Shown: positions 31,262-40,453 of the stretch, piece by piece
Layout: every line of letters starts with the position of its first letter
How positions within the stretch are numbered: the stretch's first letter is position 1
NCBI GenBank assembly: GCA_030602705.1
Contig: JAUVZF010000032.1
Coordinates: 1 to 43,681 of the forward strand
Length of the DNA stretch: 43,681 nt
DNA from: Planctomycetota bacterium
GTDB taxonomy: Bacteria; Planctomycetota; Phycisphaerae; FEN-1346
Reading direction: 5' to 3'
Made by a program: the position numbers and the translations under genes
The notes under the pieces: model-generated
Seen by the model: only the letters and a program-made list of their open reading frames with translations
What the model was told of the DNA's origin: nothing
The model's database searches: none

Positions 31262-32887
31262 ATGCGTCGCAAGGCAAGTCTCATTCACGTTTTCTGTGCC
31301 ATCCTCGGGGTGTTCGCGGCGTCGCTGCGCGCGGCCCCGATACGGGTCCGGACTTCGGACGAGGCCGATAAGGCCGCCGAGGTCTTCGAGTCCCTGTACG
31401 GCGCGAAGGTAAAGGCCGTCAAGGCCACGCGCGACGCGGGGGACGATATCGAACTGGCCGCCCGCCTACTGGCCGCCGCCAAAGAGGCGACGAAGCAGCC
31501 GGGATTCCTGGCGGTTCTGTGCGAGAAGGCTGCCGACCTGGCGGGCGGCCATCCGACGGGATACGGGACCGCGCTGGCGGCGATGGATCTCCTGGCCCGC
31601 ACCGTTCCCGAAAGGGGAGCCGCGTGTGCCGCGCGGACGCTCGAAATCAGGCAGCAACAGTTCGACGCCGCGCGGGGCGATGAAAAGAAAGCCGCCGGCG
31701 AACTGCTCCTGGGCTCCCTCCTGCCGGTCATCGAGGCCAAGGAGAAGGCCGGCGCCTTGGCCGAGGCGGCCGCCCTGTACCGCAAAGCCAGGACCATCGC
31801 CGCCGCCACGGACAGCCCCCGGGCCGACGAGATCGACGCGCGGGCCGCACGGCTCGCCCAGCGGATGAAGACCGCCGCACGCATCGCCGATGTGAAGGCG
31901 CTGCTGGAGCGCGATCCGGCGAACGTCTCCGCCCGCGAAGGCCTCGTCCGCATCTACCTCGTGGATCTCGACGACCCCGCCGAGGCCGCGAAGCATCTGG
32001 AAGGCGTCAAAGACAAGTCCCTCCGCAAATACGTCCCGGCGGTCGCCAAGGGCGTCGAGGCGGCGCCGGAACTCGCGTGCATGGAGTTGGGTGAGTGGTA
32101 CCGCGGGCTTGGCGAAAAGGTCGCGCCCGGTGCTCAGGCGGCCATGTACGCCAGGGCCAAGGCGTACTACGAGCGGTTCCTCTCGCTTCACACGCCCGAT
32201 GACCTCCAGCGGACCCAGGCGACGCTGGCGCTGAAGGAGATCCAGGCGGCCTTCGAGAAGTCGGGCGGCCCGCCGCCGGCGCAGTCCGCAAGAGGCCGAT
32301 GGCTCGACCTCCTGCCCTTGGTCGACCCGGCGAAGGATGTGGTCAAGGGCGACTGGAAGCGGCGGGGGTCCGCGCTGGCAATTATCAGCCCGACTAAGAA
32401 TGGTCGCATCATCATTCCGGTTGCTCCAGAGGGAAGTTACGAGTTGCAGGCCAAGTTCGTACGCACGTCGGGCGATTGCGAGGTCGCAGTAATTCTGCCT
32501 GTGCGGTCCGCCAGGGTTACGCTGATGCTGAGCGCTTCGCGTGGGCACCAGAGCGGACTGAGTCTAATCAACGGGAAAGGCGCAAACGATAATGAAACTA
32601 CGGTAAGGCCCGGTACGCTTGTCAATGGCCGCGAGTACGCCCTTCACATCACGGTCCTTGCCAAGGGCGGGCAGGCCCGGATTGCCGTGCTTCTCGATGG
32701 AAAGCCGTATATTAACTGGCGCGGACCGCAGTCGGCGCTTTCCCTGTATCCCAATTGGCACCTACGGGAGCCCGGATGCCTGGGCCTGGGCGCGTTTGCG
32801 TCGGTCGTCGTTTTCCGCAGCGTGCGCCTCAAGATGCTCTCGGGCGAGGCCCGCCTGCTGCGGCCGGCGGCTCCGCGCCGGGGATAA
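31262..32887 (+). CDS. Secreted hypothetical protein, helical repeats plus C-terminal sandwich-like domain
   Basis: A 541-residue exported protein. Residues 1-24 form a signal peptide. Residues about 35-330 are helical and rich in Ala, Lys and Glu, with TPR-like pairs ([38 protein letters not shown]). Residues 345-525 look like a beta-sandwich: [57 protein letters not shown] and [21 protein letters not shown]. This resembles the LamG/3-keto-disaccharide hydrolase-like domain frequent in planctomycete secreted proteins. The second half of the gene has visibly lower G+C. ATG 31262 has GAGGGG upstream. The exact role is unknown. Confidence 0.75.
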   Translation: MRRKASLIHVFCAILGVFAASLRAAPIRVRTSDEADKAAEVFESLYGAKVKAVKATRDAGDDIELAARLLAAAKEATKQPGFLAVLCEKAADLAGGHPTGYGTALAAMDLLARTVPERGAACAARTLEIRQQQFDAARGDEKKAAGELLLGSLLPVIEAKEKAGALAEAAALYRKARTIAAATDSPRADEIDARAARLAQRMKTAARIADVKALLERDPANVSAREGLVRIYLVDLDDPAEAAKHLEGVKDKSLRKYVPAVAKGVEAAPELACMELGEWYRGLGEKVAPGAQAAMYARAKAYYERFLSLHTPDDLQRTQATLALKEIQAAFEKSGGPPPAQSARGRWLDLLPLVDPAKDVVKGDWKRRGSALAIISPTKNGRIIIPVAPEGSYELQAKFVRTSGDCEVAVILPVRSARVTLMLSASRGHQSGLSLINGKGANDNETTVRPGTLVNGREYALHITVLAKGGQARIAVLLDGKPYINWRGPQSALSLYPNWHLREPGCLGLGAFASVVVFRSVRLKMLSGEARLLRPAAPRRG

Positions 32888-32980
32888 ACCCCGGCGCTAC
32901 GGCTGTTCGGAAACACTTTCTCGCTCCTGCATAGTACCCACATGCCCGCTCGCTTTGCTGCAACGCGGGGAAAATAAGAC

Positions 32981-33009
32981 TTGCGGGCGCCGCCGAAAGC
33001 CGATATACT
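32981..33009 (+). promoter_or_regulatory. Probable rpmA promoter
   Basis: TTGCGG (32981-32986), a 17-bp spacer and TATACT (33004-33009), about 40 bp before the rpmA start codon. It would drive rpmA and possibly the obgE operon. Confidence 0.55.
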
Positions 33010-33050
33010 TCTGTGTCTTACGACGGTCTCAAGCGGCAAGGAGTGCGGGC

Positions 33051-33284
33051 ATGGCTCACAAAAAGGGACAGGGATCAACGCGAAACGGGCGCGACTCCAA
33101 CCCACAGTACCTCGGCGTGAAGGCGTACGGCGGCCAGACGGTGACGACCGGCAGCATCATCGTGCGCCAGCGCGGGACGAAGTTCCATCCCGGCCGCAAC
33201 GTCGCACGCGGACGCGACGATACACTCTTTGCACTCGCCGGGGGCACCGTGACCTTCCGCGGCCGCAAGGTCCACGTTCTGTAA
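33051..33284 (+). CDS. rpmA: 50S ribosomal protein L27
   Basis: A 77-residue L27, the large-subunit protein near the peptidyl transferase centre. The N-terminus [16 protein letters not shown] is the conserved tail, without a cleavable extension. [44 protein letters not shown] follows the family throughout. It is slightly short at the C-terminus. ATG 33051 has AAGGAG seven bases upstream. The usual upstream partner rplU (L21) is absent; instead there is a promoter directly before rpmA. obgE follows after a 311-bp palindrome-bearing gap, keeping the common rpmA-obgE order. Confidence 0.97.
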   Translation: MAHKKGQGSTRNGRDSNPQYLGVKAYGGQTVTTGSIIVRQRGTKFHPGRNVARGRDDTLFALAGGTVTFRGRKVHVL

Positions 33285-33387
33285 TCGGCATCTCGTGCCA
33301 CCGTGCGGCTCGGTTCCACGGCGTGGGTGCCGGGCCGTTTCTCTGCGCACGGTCGCCGGCAAGGAACGGGCTGCGGTGGGGAACGTG

Positions 33388-33511
33388 CCACGGTGGGGAA
33401 CGTGCCCCGACGCTTCTGCGTCGGGCTCGCGAGCCGGCGCGCAGCCGTTCGAGCCCGGCGCAGCCGTTCGAGCCCGACGCGGAAGCGTCGGGGCATATAC
33501 CCCCACCGTGG
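33388..33511. repeat. Nested GC-rich inverted repeat between rpmA and obgE
   Basis: The outer arms are CCACGGTGGGG (33388-33398) and CCCCACCGTGG (33501-33511). Inside, CCCCGACGCTTCTGCGTCGG and its inverted partner CGACGCGGAAGCGTCGGGG form a second stem, and the loop carries two GCAGCCGTTCGAGCCCG-type direct repeats. It fills the middle of a 311-bp gap without a gene. It may end or attenuate transcription between rpmA and obgE. Confidence 0.65.
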
Positions 33512-33595
33512 CCTCTTTCGCGCGCTGCCCTCTTGTCGCTCGCCCCTGCCTCTGCTACGCTGATGCAGCGAGCCCCACGCTTCGGGATGCAACCG

Positions 33596-34669
33596 ATGTT
33601 CATCGACGAAGCCGAAATCTACGTCAAGGCGGGCGACGGCGGCGACGGGGCCGTCACGTTTCGCCGCGAGGCCGGCGTGCCACGAGGCGGGCCGAACGGC
33701 GGCGACGGCGGCGACGGCGGCAGCGTCATCATGCACGCCAGGCCGGGCCTCGACACGCTCCTGGACGTCCGCGGACGCCATCACTGGCGGGCCGACGCCG
33801 GCCGGCCCGGACACAGCAAAGATATGGCCGGCGCCGCCGGCGACGACCTCGTCATCGCCGTCCCGCCCGGCACGCTCGTTTACGACACCGACACGGGGCT
33901 GCTGCTGAAGGACCTGAATCGGCCCGGCATGCGTGTCGAGATCGCGCGCGGCGGCAAGGGGGGGCGCGGCAACGCACGCTTTGCCACACCCACGAATCAG
34001 ACGCCGCGCCACGCCGAACCCGGCACGCCGGGCCAGGAGCGGCTCTTGCGCCTGGAACTCCGCCTTATCGCCGACGTCGGCCTGCTGGGCCTGCCGAACG
34101 CCGGCAAGAGCACGCTGCTTGCACGCCTCTCTGCCGCCCGGCCCAAGATCGCCGATTACCCGTTCACGACGCTGGAGCCGAACCTCGGCATCGTCGAGGC
34201 CGGCCCCGACCGCCGCTTCGTCATGGCCGACCTGCCGGGCCTCATCGAGGGGGCTCACAGCGGCGTTGGCCTGGGCGATGAGTTCCTGCGGCACATTGAG
34301 CGGACGCGGGTGCTGGTGCACCTGGTGGAGATCGACCCGCACACCGGTGTCTCGCCGGCCGAGGCGTACCGCGCCATCCGCGGCGAACTGGCCGCCTACA
34401 GCCGCAACCTCGCCGAGAAGCCCGAACTCGTCGTCCTGACCAAGGCCGACCTCCTGCCCGGCGACGATGCGCCGCGCCGCGACCTGGAGCAGGCCATCGG
34501 CCGGCCCGTCCTGGTGATCTCCAGCGCCGCCGGCACCGGCCTGAACCAACTCGTCGGCGCCATCCTGAAACTGCTCGATGCCGCCAGTGCCGACGATGTG
34601 CCCGAAGTTGGCCGCGCGCCTTCCCCCGCACGCTCTAACCACGGCGACAAGCAAGGCAGCGACAAATGA
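33596..34669 (+). CDS. obgE: Obg family GTPase (CgtA)
   Basis: A 357-residue GTPase involved in late 50S subunit assembly. The glycine-rich Obg fold covers residues 1-158 ([27 protein letters not shown]...[12 protein letters not shown]). The G domain has GLPNAGKST at 165-173, [16 protein letters not shown] and LTKAD. It stops shortly after the G domain with no OCT domain. ATG 33596 gives the classic MFIDEA start; an in-frame ATG at 33587 is possible, and neither has a strong ribosome site. coaX starts within its stop codon (ATGA overlap), so the two are translationally coupled. Confidence 0.96.
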   Translation: MFIDEAEIYVKAGDGGDGAVTFRREAGVPRGGPNGGDGGDGGSVIMHARPGLDTLLDVRGRHHWRADAGRPGHSKDMAGAAGDDLVIAVPPGTLVYDTDTGLLLKDLNRPGMRVEIARGGKGGRGNARFATPTNQTPRHAEPGTPGQERLLRLELRLIADVGLLGLPNAGKSTLLARLSAARPKIADYPFTTLEPNLGIVEAGPDRRFVMADLPGLIEGAHSGVGLGDEFLRHIERTRVLVHLVEIDPHTGVSPAEAYRAIRGELAAYSRNLAEKPELVVLTKADLLPGDDAPRRDLEQAIGRPVLVISSAAGTGLNQLVGAILKLLDAASADDVPEVGRAPSPARSNHGDKQGSDK

Positions 34670-35421
34670 ACGACCTGCTGGCCATCATGCTCGGCAACTC
34701 CTCCGTCGTGATGGCGACGATGACACGTGAGGCCGAGATACTCGACGCGCGGGGCGAGGGCCTCGCACGCCTCGAGGACCTCTTCGCCGAGTTCGTCCCG
34801 GCGCCGCAGGTGCGGCAGGCGCCGATCATCGTTGCGTCGGTTAACCCGGCGGCGCTCGCGCGTCTGCGTGCCGTGGCGCCGGCCGCCGGCCCGGCCGCTC
34901 CGAAGGCCGCACGCGACGACTTCCCGATTCCGATCGCAACCGACGTGGACGAGCCGGAGAAGGTCGGCGTGGACCGTCTGCTCGCCGCGCTGGCGGCCTA
35001 TCGCCTCACGGGCAGTGCGTGCGTCGTGGTGGATTGCGGCACGGCCGTCACCGTCGACGCCGTGGCCGCCGGCGGCACGTTCCTCGGCGGTGCGATCTTC
35101 CCGGGTCGCGACATGATGGCCCGTGCCCTGGCCGAGGGAGCCGCCCAGTTGCCCAAGGTCGCCATCGGGCCGGCCGAGTCGGTCATCGGCAGGAACACCG
35201 AAGACGCTATCCGTGCCGGCATCGTGCACGGCTCCGACGGGGCGCTGGCTGCCCTGATTGCCGGTGCACAGGCAGTCGCCGGACAGGGTGCAACGGTCAT
35301 CCTGACCGGCGGCGACGCCCCGCTTCCGGGCAGCCCCGTGCTGCGACCCGGCTATAAGGTGCGGCCGGACCTCGTCCTGGCAGGGCTGGTGATGGCGTAC
35401 AGCGAGTGGCAAGAGCGATGA
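34666..35421 (+). CDS. coaX: Type III pantothenate kinase (CoaX), atypical phosphate motif
   Basis: A 251-residue CoaX-like kinase, the first step of coenzyme A synthesis. Supporting motifs are GVDR at 101-104, DCGTAVTVD from 123 (the DxGTAxT motif holding the catalytic base), [15 protein letters not shown], and LTGGDA near the end. The N-terminal phosphate-binding motif, normally DxGNT, reads M-L-G-N-S at 8-12, so the conserved Asp is Met8. This may reduce activity or mark a divergent lineage. It overlaps obgE by 4 bp and the following MnmE-like gene by 4 bp. Another CoA kinase elsewhere cannot be ruled out. Confidence 0.85.
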   Translation: MNDLLAIMLGNSSVVMATMTREAEILDARGEGLARLEDLFAEFVPAPQVRQAPIIVASVNPAALARLRAVAPAAGPAAPKAARDDFPIPIATDVDEPEKVGVDRLLAALAAYRLTGSACVVVDCGTAVTVDAVAAGGTFLGGAIFPGRDMMARALAEGAAQLPKVAIGPAESVIGRNTEDAIRAGIVHGSDGALAALIAGAQAVAGQGATVILTGGDAPLPGSPVLRPGYKVRPDLVLAGLVMAYSEWQER

Positions 35422-36572
35422 CGGGCATCGAGCGGTCGGCCTTTGCCGTGCTGACGCCCCCGGGTCGCGGCGGGATTGCGGTGATCCGGTGCAGCGGCCC
35501 CGACGCCCGGCGTGTGCTTCGCGCGTGCTTCCGCCCCGCGACCGATGGGGCGGGTTTGCCGCCCGTCGGCGGGCTCGCCTACGGTCACATCGCCGACGCC
35601 GACGGCCGCCCCCTCGACGAGGTCATTCTCTGCCGCGCGGCACGGGCTGCCTGCGAAGTCAACTGCCACGGTGGTCCGGCGGCGGTGGCTGCCGTATGCG
35701 CCGCGCTGTCGGCCCTCGGCCTCGAGCAGGTCGATGCCGACGCGCTGCTGGAAATCGAGGGCGCCGGTCTCGTGGAGCGCGATGCCCGGCGGCTGCTTCG
35801 CCGCGCGACCACGCCGCTGGCCGCACGCATCCTGCTCGACCAACTCGGCGGCGCCCTGGGCGCTGCAATCGAACGGGTCTGCGGTCATCTGGCCGCACGA
35901 CGCTCAGAGGCGGCGGCAGACGAACTCGGCCGGCTGCTAAATCGGTGGCAGTATTGCGGTCGTTTTCTTGCCGACCCGCCGCGCATCGTTATCGCCGGCC
36001 GGCCCAACGTCGGCAAGAGCACGCTGCTGAACCGCCTCCTCGGCGCCGAGCGGGCCATCACGTCGCGCGAGCCCGGCACGACACGCGACTACGTGGAAGC
36101 CGATGCGGCGCTCGCCGGCCTGCCGGTGGTCCTGGTCGATACGGCCGGCCTGCGGGAGGCGCGGGGCGTGATCGAGCGGCTCGGCGTCGAGCGGGCCCGC
36201 GAGCAGGCCGCCGGCGCGGCGCTGCTTCTGTACCTGCTGGACGCCACCGAAGGCGTCACCGCTGCCGACGAGACCGCGCTCGCCCGCTTCGATGACCGCA
36301 CGCTCGTGGTGTGGAACAAGGCCGATGCCGCAGCGGGGCCGCTCGGCGCGCCCGGCGCCATGGCCGTCTCGGCGCTTACGGGAGCGGGAATCGAGGGCCT
36401 GAGCGAGGCGATCCTCGCACGCCTGGGCTACCGTGCACCGGAACCCGGCGAGGCCGTGCCGTTCACGGGCGAGCAGGCCGAAGCGATGGAACGCGGGCGG
36501 CAATTCCTTGAAGACGGGCGGCTCGACGATGCGCGGCAGGCACTCGCACCGCTTACTAACGTGCGCGGCTAG
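35418..36572 (+). CDS. MnmE-like GTPase lacking the C-terminal CxGK motif
   Basis: A 384-residue protein related to MnmE/TrmE, the tRNA wobble-uridine modification GTPase. The N-terminal domain has FAVLTPPGRGGIAVIRCSGPDA and EVNCHGGPAAV. The G domain has GRPNVGKST at 194-202, SREPGTTRDYVE, DTAGLREARG and WNKADA. It differs from true MnmE in three ways: it is about 65 residues shorter, the RAFxNGKxDL helix motif is not seen, and the chain ends LAPLTNVRG where MnmE ends in FCIGK, so the catalytic Cys is absent. The rseP gene begins to converge 18 bp downstream, so no frameshifted tail can supply it. ATG 35418 overlaps the coaX stop. Confidence 0.85.
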   Translation: MTGIERSAFAVLTPPGRGGIAVIRCSGPDARRVLRACFRPATDGAGLPPVGGLAYGHIADADGRPLDEVILCRAARAACEVNCHGGPAAVAAVCAALSALGLEQVDADALLEIEGAGLVERDARRLLRRATTPLAARILLDQLGGALGAAIERVCGHLAARRSEAAADELGRLLNRWQYCGRFLADPPRIVIAGRPNVGKSTLLNRLLGAERAITSREPGTTRDYVEADAALAGLPVVLVDTAGLREARGVIERLGVERAREQAAGAALLLYLLDATEGVTAADETALARFDDRTLVVWNKADAAAGPLGAPGAMAVSALTGAGIEGLSEAILARLGYRAPEPGEAVPFTGEQAEAMERGRQFLEDGRLDDARQALAPLTNVRG

Positions 36573-36590
36573 TTCGACGTGCATCCGCCG

Positions 36591-38420
36591 TCACAGCAGC
36601 CGGGCGATGTCCTGCCACATGATTAGGATGATCAGCGAGCCGACTGCGGCCCATCCGGCTCCCCAGACCCAGGTGCGGACCTTCAGGCCGACGGGGCTGC
36701 CCTTGATCTTCTCGAGAATGACGAACAGAACGTGCCCGCCGTCGAGCGGCGGCACGGGCAGGAAGTTAAACACCGCGACGCAGACCGACAGGATGCCCCA
36801 GAAGTCGATGAACGTACCGATGCCCCTGGCCGCGATTCCCAGCGAGGCATAGACAATAAGCACCGGCCCGCCGAGCGATTCGGTGCCGACCTGGCGCTTC
36901 AGGAGTTGCCGGATGTTGGCGTACACGTTACCGAGCCATCGCCACGTGCGCGTGAAGCCGCGCCCGGCCGCCTTGATGGGGTTATACAGACGGGGCAGCG
37001 GCTCGTAGAGGAGCAAGCCCGGCTTGCTGCCGAAGAGTTTAAACGTCTCGATGGGCTCGAACGCCGGCGTGAGCGTCGTGCGGAGTTCCACGTCGCCGCG
37101 CTTCACGAGAACGGGCACGGGTCTTTCGCCGGCCTGGCCGAACACGGCGTACACGTCGTCCCACGTACCGGGCGCAACCTCATCCTCTCCGACCGTCAGG
37201 ATGCGATCGCCCGGGCGGATGCCCGCTTTGGCGGCGGGACCGTCCGGCCGCACCTCCCCCACCTGGATCGGTGCAGTTGCACCGGGCATCATTGAGATGC
37301 CGATGCGTGCATAATCAACGTCGCCGTACACGGCCACGCCGGTGGCGATCTCTTTCACCTCGTCCTTGCGACGGATAGTCAGGCGTACGGTGGCCCCGTC
37401 GCCGGCGGCCTTGATCGTTTCCGCGATCTTCTTGGCCGTGGGCCATGCCACGCCCTCCGCCTTCACAATGCGATCTTCTTTCCAGATGCCGGCCTTGGCG
37501 GCAGGCCCGTCGGGGTCGAGCGTGCGGACGGCGATGGGGGGCGCCATGCCGATGTCCGCCAGCGTGAGTTTCGCCGGATCGACCGTGAGTTGCTGCGGCT
37601 TGCCGTCGCGCTGGATGGCGAGAGTCACAGGGCCGTCGGGCGCTTCATCGAAAACCTTTTCCATTTCACGCCAACGTCGGATTGCCTTGTCGTTTACCTT
37701 GAGGATGCGGTCGCCGACCTTCAGGCCGGCCTGGGCTTCCGGGACCCCCGGCACCATTGCGCAAACGACCGGCTCAAGGGCGGGCCCGATACCAATAACG
37801 GGCGCATCGTCGTTGGGCCCGCGCCAACTCTTGATGCCCGTGAAGGTCAGGTGGTCCGGTTCGCCGCTCTCGGTCGGGCGTTCGACCACGACGTCGAAGA
37901 TCGTGCCGGCGTCCTGAGTCTTGATCGTCGTCCAAACGTCTTCGAACGACTGGACCGGTTCGCCATTGATAGCCACGATGCGGTCGCCGGCCTTGATGCC
38001 CGCCTTTTGGGCGGGCATGAGCGGCAGGACGTCGCCGACGATGGACGAGGGGGCGCTCACGCCGATCAGCGACGCCACCGTGAAGAAGATAATGGCCAGG
38101 GCGCCGTTCATGACGACGCCGGCCGCGAAGACGACGGCCCGCTGCCAGGCCGGCCGCCGCCACAGGGCACGCGGGCTGTCGCCGCCTTCGGAGTCGGGGT
38201 GGTCGCCCATCGGTTCGACGAACCCGCCGAGCGGGATGGCACGCAAGGAATACTCCGTCTCGCCGCGCGTCCACTTCACCAGCGCCGGCCCGAAGCCGAT
38301 GGCAAACCGCCTGACCCAGACGCCGAAGGCCTTGGCGGCCAGGAAGTGCCCCAGTTCGTGCACGAAGATAATCAGCCCCAGGGCAACGGCTATCTCGAAA
38401 GCGTATAAGATGTTAGACAC
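36591..38420 (-). CDS. rseP: RIP site-2 metalloprotease RseP with four PDZ domains
   Basis: A 609-residue inner-membrane zinc protease. The active site is HELGH at 21-25 in TM1. The third ligand motif is LDGGH at 559-563 (NFLPVPPLDGGH). The N-terminal region continues with IPLGGFVEPMGD and a second membrane segment. Between them are four PDZ-like domains, each with the GI/LxxGDRI carboxylate-loop pattern: AGIKAGDRIVAING, AGLKVGDRILKVND, AGIWKEDRIVKAEG and AGIRPGDRILTVGE. E. coli RseP has two, so this is an expanded form. The substrate is presumably an anti-sigma factor. Its start overlaps the dxr 3' end by 31 bp, indicating coupled translation. Confidence 0.95.
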   Translation of the reverse strand: MSNILYAFEIAVALGLIIFVHELGHFLAAKAFGVWVRRFAIGFGPALVKWTRGETEYSLRAIPLGGFVEPMGDHPDSEGGDSPRALWRRPAWQRAVVFAAGVVMNGALAIIFFTVASLIGVSAPSSIVGDVLPLMPAQKAGIKAGDRIVAINGEPVQSFEDVWTTIKTQDAGTIFDVVVERPTESGEPDHLTFTGIKSWRGPNDDAPVIGIGPALEPVVCAMVPGVPEAQAGLKVGDRILKVNDKAIRRWREMEKVFDEAPDGPVTLAIQRDGKPQQLTVDPAKLTLADIGMAPPIAVRTLDPDGPAAKAGIWKEDRIVKAEGVAWPTAKKIAETIKAAGDGATVRLTIRRKDEVKEIATGVAVYGDVDYARIGISMMPGATAPIQVGEVRPDGPAAKAGIRPGDRILTVGEDEVAPGTWDDVYAVFGQAGERPVPVLVKRGDVELRTTLTPAFEPIETFKLFGSKPGLLLYEPLPRLYNPIKAAGRGFTRTWRWLGNVYANIRQLLKRQVGTESLGGPVLIVYASLGIAARGIGTFIDFWGILSVCVAVFNFLPVPPLDGGHVLFVILEKIKGSPVGLKVRTWVWGAGWAAVGSLIILIMWQDIARLL

Positions 38421-39559
38421 CGCGATGCTTCCTCTCTGGCCCAGGCATCGGCCGCCAGGATGTCGTCCAGGCTCGGGGCCACCACGTTCTGGTGGGCCGC
38501 CAGAACACGCTGGACCAGCGGCACGATATCGACAAACCGCAGGCGACCGTCGAGAAACGCCTCGACGGCCACTTCATCGGCGCCCGAAAGCGCCGCCCCA
38601 GACGTCCCGCCTTGACGAATCACCTCGAACCCCAGCCGAAGCGCCGGGAACCGCTCCGTGTCGGGCACCTCAAAATGCAGCCCGCCCAGTGTCGCCAGGT
38701 CCAGCCGCGGCCACGGAGCAGGACGACGCTCGGGCCACGTCAGGGCGTACTGGATGGGCATCCGCATGTCGGGCGGGCCCAACTGGGCCAGGCAAGACCC
38801 GTCCACAAACTCCACCAAAGAGTGTACGGTGGACTCGGGGTGAATCAGCACGCAAATCTTCTCGGCCGCAATGCCGAACAGGTGATGGGCCTCGATGACC
38901 TCGAGCGACTTGTTCATGAGGGTGGCCGAGTCGATGGTAATCTTGCGGCCCATCGACCAGGTCGGATGGTCGAGGGCCTCTGCGGCCGTCACGTGCTGCC
39001 GGGCCTCGGCGGGCAGGCGATAGAACGGCCCGCCGCTTGCCGTCAGGACGATCCGCGAGACTTCCTCCGCCCGGCCGCAACCCATCGCCTGGAAGATGGC
39101 CGAGTGCTCGCTATCGACGGGGATTACTTCCGCGCCGCCGCGCTTCGCCTCGGCCATGACCAGATCGCCCGCCATGACGAGTGCTTCCTTGTTCGCCAGG
39201 GCCAACCGTTTGCCCGCCCGGACGGTCGCCAGGGCCGCCGGCAGCCCCGCGCTGCCGGCAACGGCCGATACCACGATGTCCACGTCGTCGCGGGATGCGA
39301 GGGCCGCCAGGCCGTCGGACCCCACGAGGACCTCGGGGGTGGCGCCGCCGGACAGCGCCCGGCGAAGGTCGGCGGCCGATTCCTCATCGCACACCGCCAC
39401 GGCCGATGCGCCCGTCTCGGCGGCCTGGCGCGCGAGAAGGTCCGCCTGCCGCCCGGCGGCCAGTGCCACCACGCGATACTCGGGGCCGAGCGACGCGCAG
39501 ACCTCCAGCGTCATCCGCCCGATCGACCCGGTGGACCCCAGGATAGCGATATTCGGCAC
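38390..39559 (-). CDS. dxr: 1-deoxy-D-xylulose 5-phosphate reductoisomerase
   Basis: A 389-residue enzyme of the MEP isoprenoid pathway that converts DXP to MEP with NADPH. The cofactor motif is ILGSTGSIGRMTLEV at the N-terminus. Then LANKEALVMAGDLVM, PVDSEHSAIFQ (metal-binding Asp and Glu), LTASGGPF, HPTWSMGRKITIDSATLMNKSLEVIEAHHLF and VHSLVEFVDGS follow in order. The start is GTG 39559 with GGAG seven bases upstream; the longer frame to 39694 has no ribosome site. It overlaps rseP, a pairing common in bacteria. Confidence 0.96.
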   Translation of the reverse strand: MPNIAILGSTGSIGRMTLEVCASLGPEYRVVALAAGRQADLLARQAAETGASAVAVCDEESAADLRRALSGGATPEVLVGSDGLAALASRDDVDIVVSAVAGSAGLPAALATVRAGKRLALANKEALVMAGDLVMAEAKRGGAEVIPVDSEHSAIFQAMGCGRAEEVSRIVLTASGGPFYRLPAEARQHVTAAEALDHPTWSMGRKITIDSATLMNKSLEVIEAHHLFGIAAEKICVLIHPESTVHSLVEFVDGSCLAQLGPPDMRMPIQYALTWPERRPAPWPRLDLATLGGLHFEVPDTERFPALRLGFEVIRQGGTSGAALSGADEVAVEAFLDGRLRFVDIVPLVQRVLAAHQNVVAPSLDDILAADAWAREEASRCLTSYTLSR

Positions 39560-39660
39560 GTTGCGGCTCCAGTGCTCCGTTTGCAGGCGTAAGAGTGTAC
39601 GGGCGGGGCGCGCAGTTTTCAATCCCTGAGCGGCGTGCGCCCGCCGGTCGCGGGCACATT

Positions 39661-39734
39661 TTGCGCGGCGGGTCTCCCGCCTTCGTCCCGACACAGACCG
39701 GGACTACGGCGGGCAGGCCGGACCCACCGCGCAA
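39661..39734. repeat. 74-bp element with TTGCGCGGYGGGTC inverted ends
   Basis: TTGCGCGGCGGGTC (39661-39674) and GACCCACCGCGCAA (39721-39734) are inverted with one mismatch. A single end matches 9015-9028, and the arms resemble 8914-8941. It lies in the 341-bp gap between dxr and the toxin gene, which holds no gene and also carries the palindrome at 39768. Confidence 0.6.
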
Positions 39735-39767
39735 GAAACCGCTCTGGGGGACCGCACAAACCCTCTC

Positions 39768-39789
39768 GCGCAGCCCGTACGGGCCGCGC
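39768..39789. repeat. GC-rich palindromic repeat, copy 2
   Basis: The same GGCCCGTACGGGCC-type palindrome as 7557 and 40592, with one arm mismatch (CAGCCCG). It is followed by GGATCGCGGAAAGTGG, which parallels AGGATCGCGGAATGTGG after the copy at 40592, so the repeat unit extends past the palindrome on that side. Confidence 0.7.
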
Positions 39790-39900
39790 GGGATCGCGGA
39801 AAGTGGGGTAGTGGGTCAGTTTGGAAACTCCCGAGGAATCACCCCAATGGGGGAAATGCGCGCGATCAACAATCAGGTGAGCAGATAGTCGGCGCGGGGT

Positions 39901-40179
39901 TTAGCGGATATAGCCCGCGTTACGAAGAACGCGGTAAATTTCCTTGCGGTTTCCGATGTGGACGATAATGATCTTGCCGGATTGTTTAACGTAGGCAATC
40001 CTGTAGGCGCCCTCTCTAACACGATAAACGCCGTTGGAGTTCCTTATGTACTCCTCTCCGGCGGCGTTTGGGTCTTTGGCCAGAAGGTCGATCTTGGCGG
40101 CGATCTGTTCTCGGTGCTTCCTCGGAATCTTCTTGAACAGCCTGGTGGCGGCAGGCTTGAAGATAACCTTCGTGGGCAT
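39901..40179 (-). CDS. RelE/ParE family toxin
   Basis: A 92-residue RelE-superfamily toxin, probably an mRNA interferase. The fold signature is visible: VIFKPAATRLFKKIPRKHREQIAAKI, then YRVREGAYRIAYV with conserved Arg and Tyr, and IIIVHIGNRKEIYR at the end. The start is ATG 40179, with AAGGGGCCACT upstream. It lies 9 bp downstream of a Phd-type antitoxin on the same strand, so toxin translation follows antitoxin translation. The pair is lower in G+C than the neighbours, consistent with mobility. Confidence 0.9.
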   Translation of the reverse strand: MPTKVIFKPAATRLFKKIPRKHREQIAAKIDLLAKDPNAAGEEYIRNSNGVYRVREGAYRIAYVKQSGKIIIVHIGNRKEIYRVLRNAGYIR

Positions 40180-40188
40180 AGTGGCCCC

Positions 40189-40434
40189 TTAAAGGTTAAG
40201 ATCAGACTTGATTTGCTCCCAAGAATCCCCGCCCGGTTCTTTCATCGCTGCCTTGGCCGCCGCCACATCGATCTCGTTCTCGATTCGCTCCAGCAACGCC
40301 AAATCCTCTATTGGCACGATGGCGACCCGATGGTTGCCGCGTTTGCCTATAATCACGCGCTCGCCCGCGTAAATGACGCGGTTGATAGTATCGGCAAAGG
40401 ACTTTCTCGCCTCTGTGACGCTTAGAACCAGCAT
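40189..40434 (-). CDS. Phd/YefM family antitoxin
   Basis: An 81-residue Phd/YefM antitoxin. The N-terminal DNA-binding part is MLVLSVTEARKSFADTINRVIYAGERVIIGKRGNHRVAIVPIED, matching the family closely. The C-terminal half (LERIENEIDVAAAKAAMKEPGGDSWEQIKSDLNL) would wrap the toxin. ATG 40434 has GGAGGCGGCTCA upstream; the frame is open to 40479, but that stretch overlaps the promoter repeats. It neutralises the RelE-like toxin and probably represses its own promoter. Confidence 0.9.
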   Translation of the reverse strand: MLVLSVTEARKSFADTINRVIYAGERVIIGKRGNHRVAIVPIEDLALLERIENEIDVAAAKAAMKEPGGDSWEQIKSDLNL

Positions 40435-40453
40435 TGAGCCGCCTCCAAACAGC

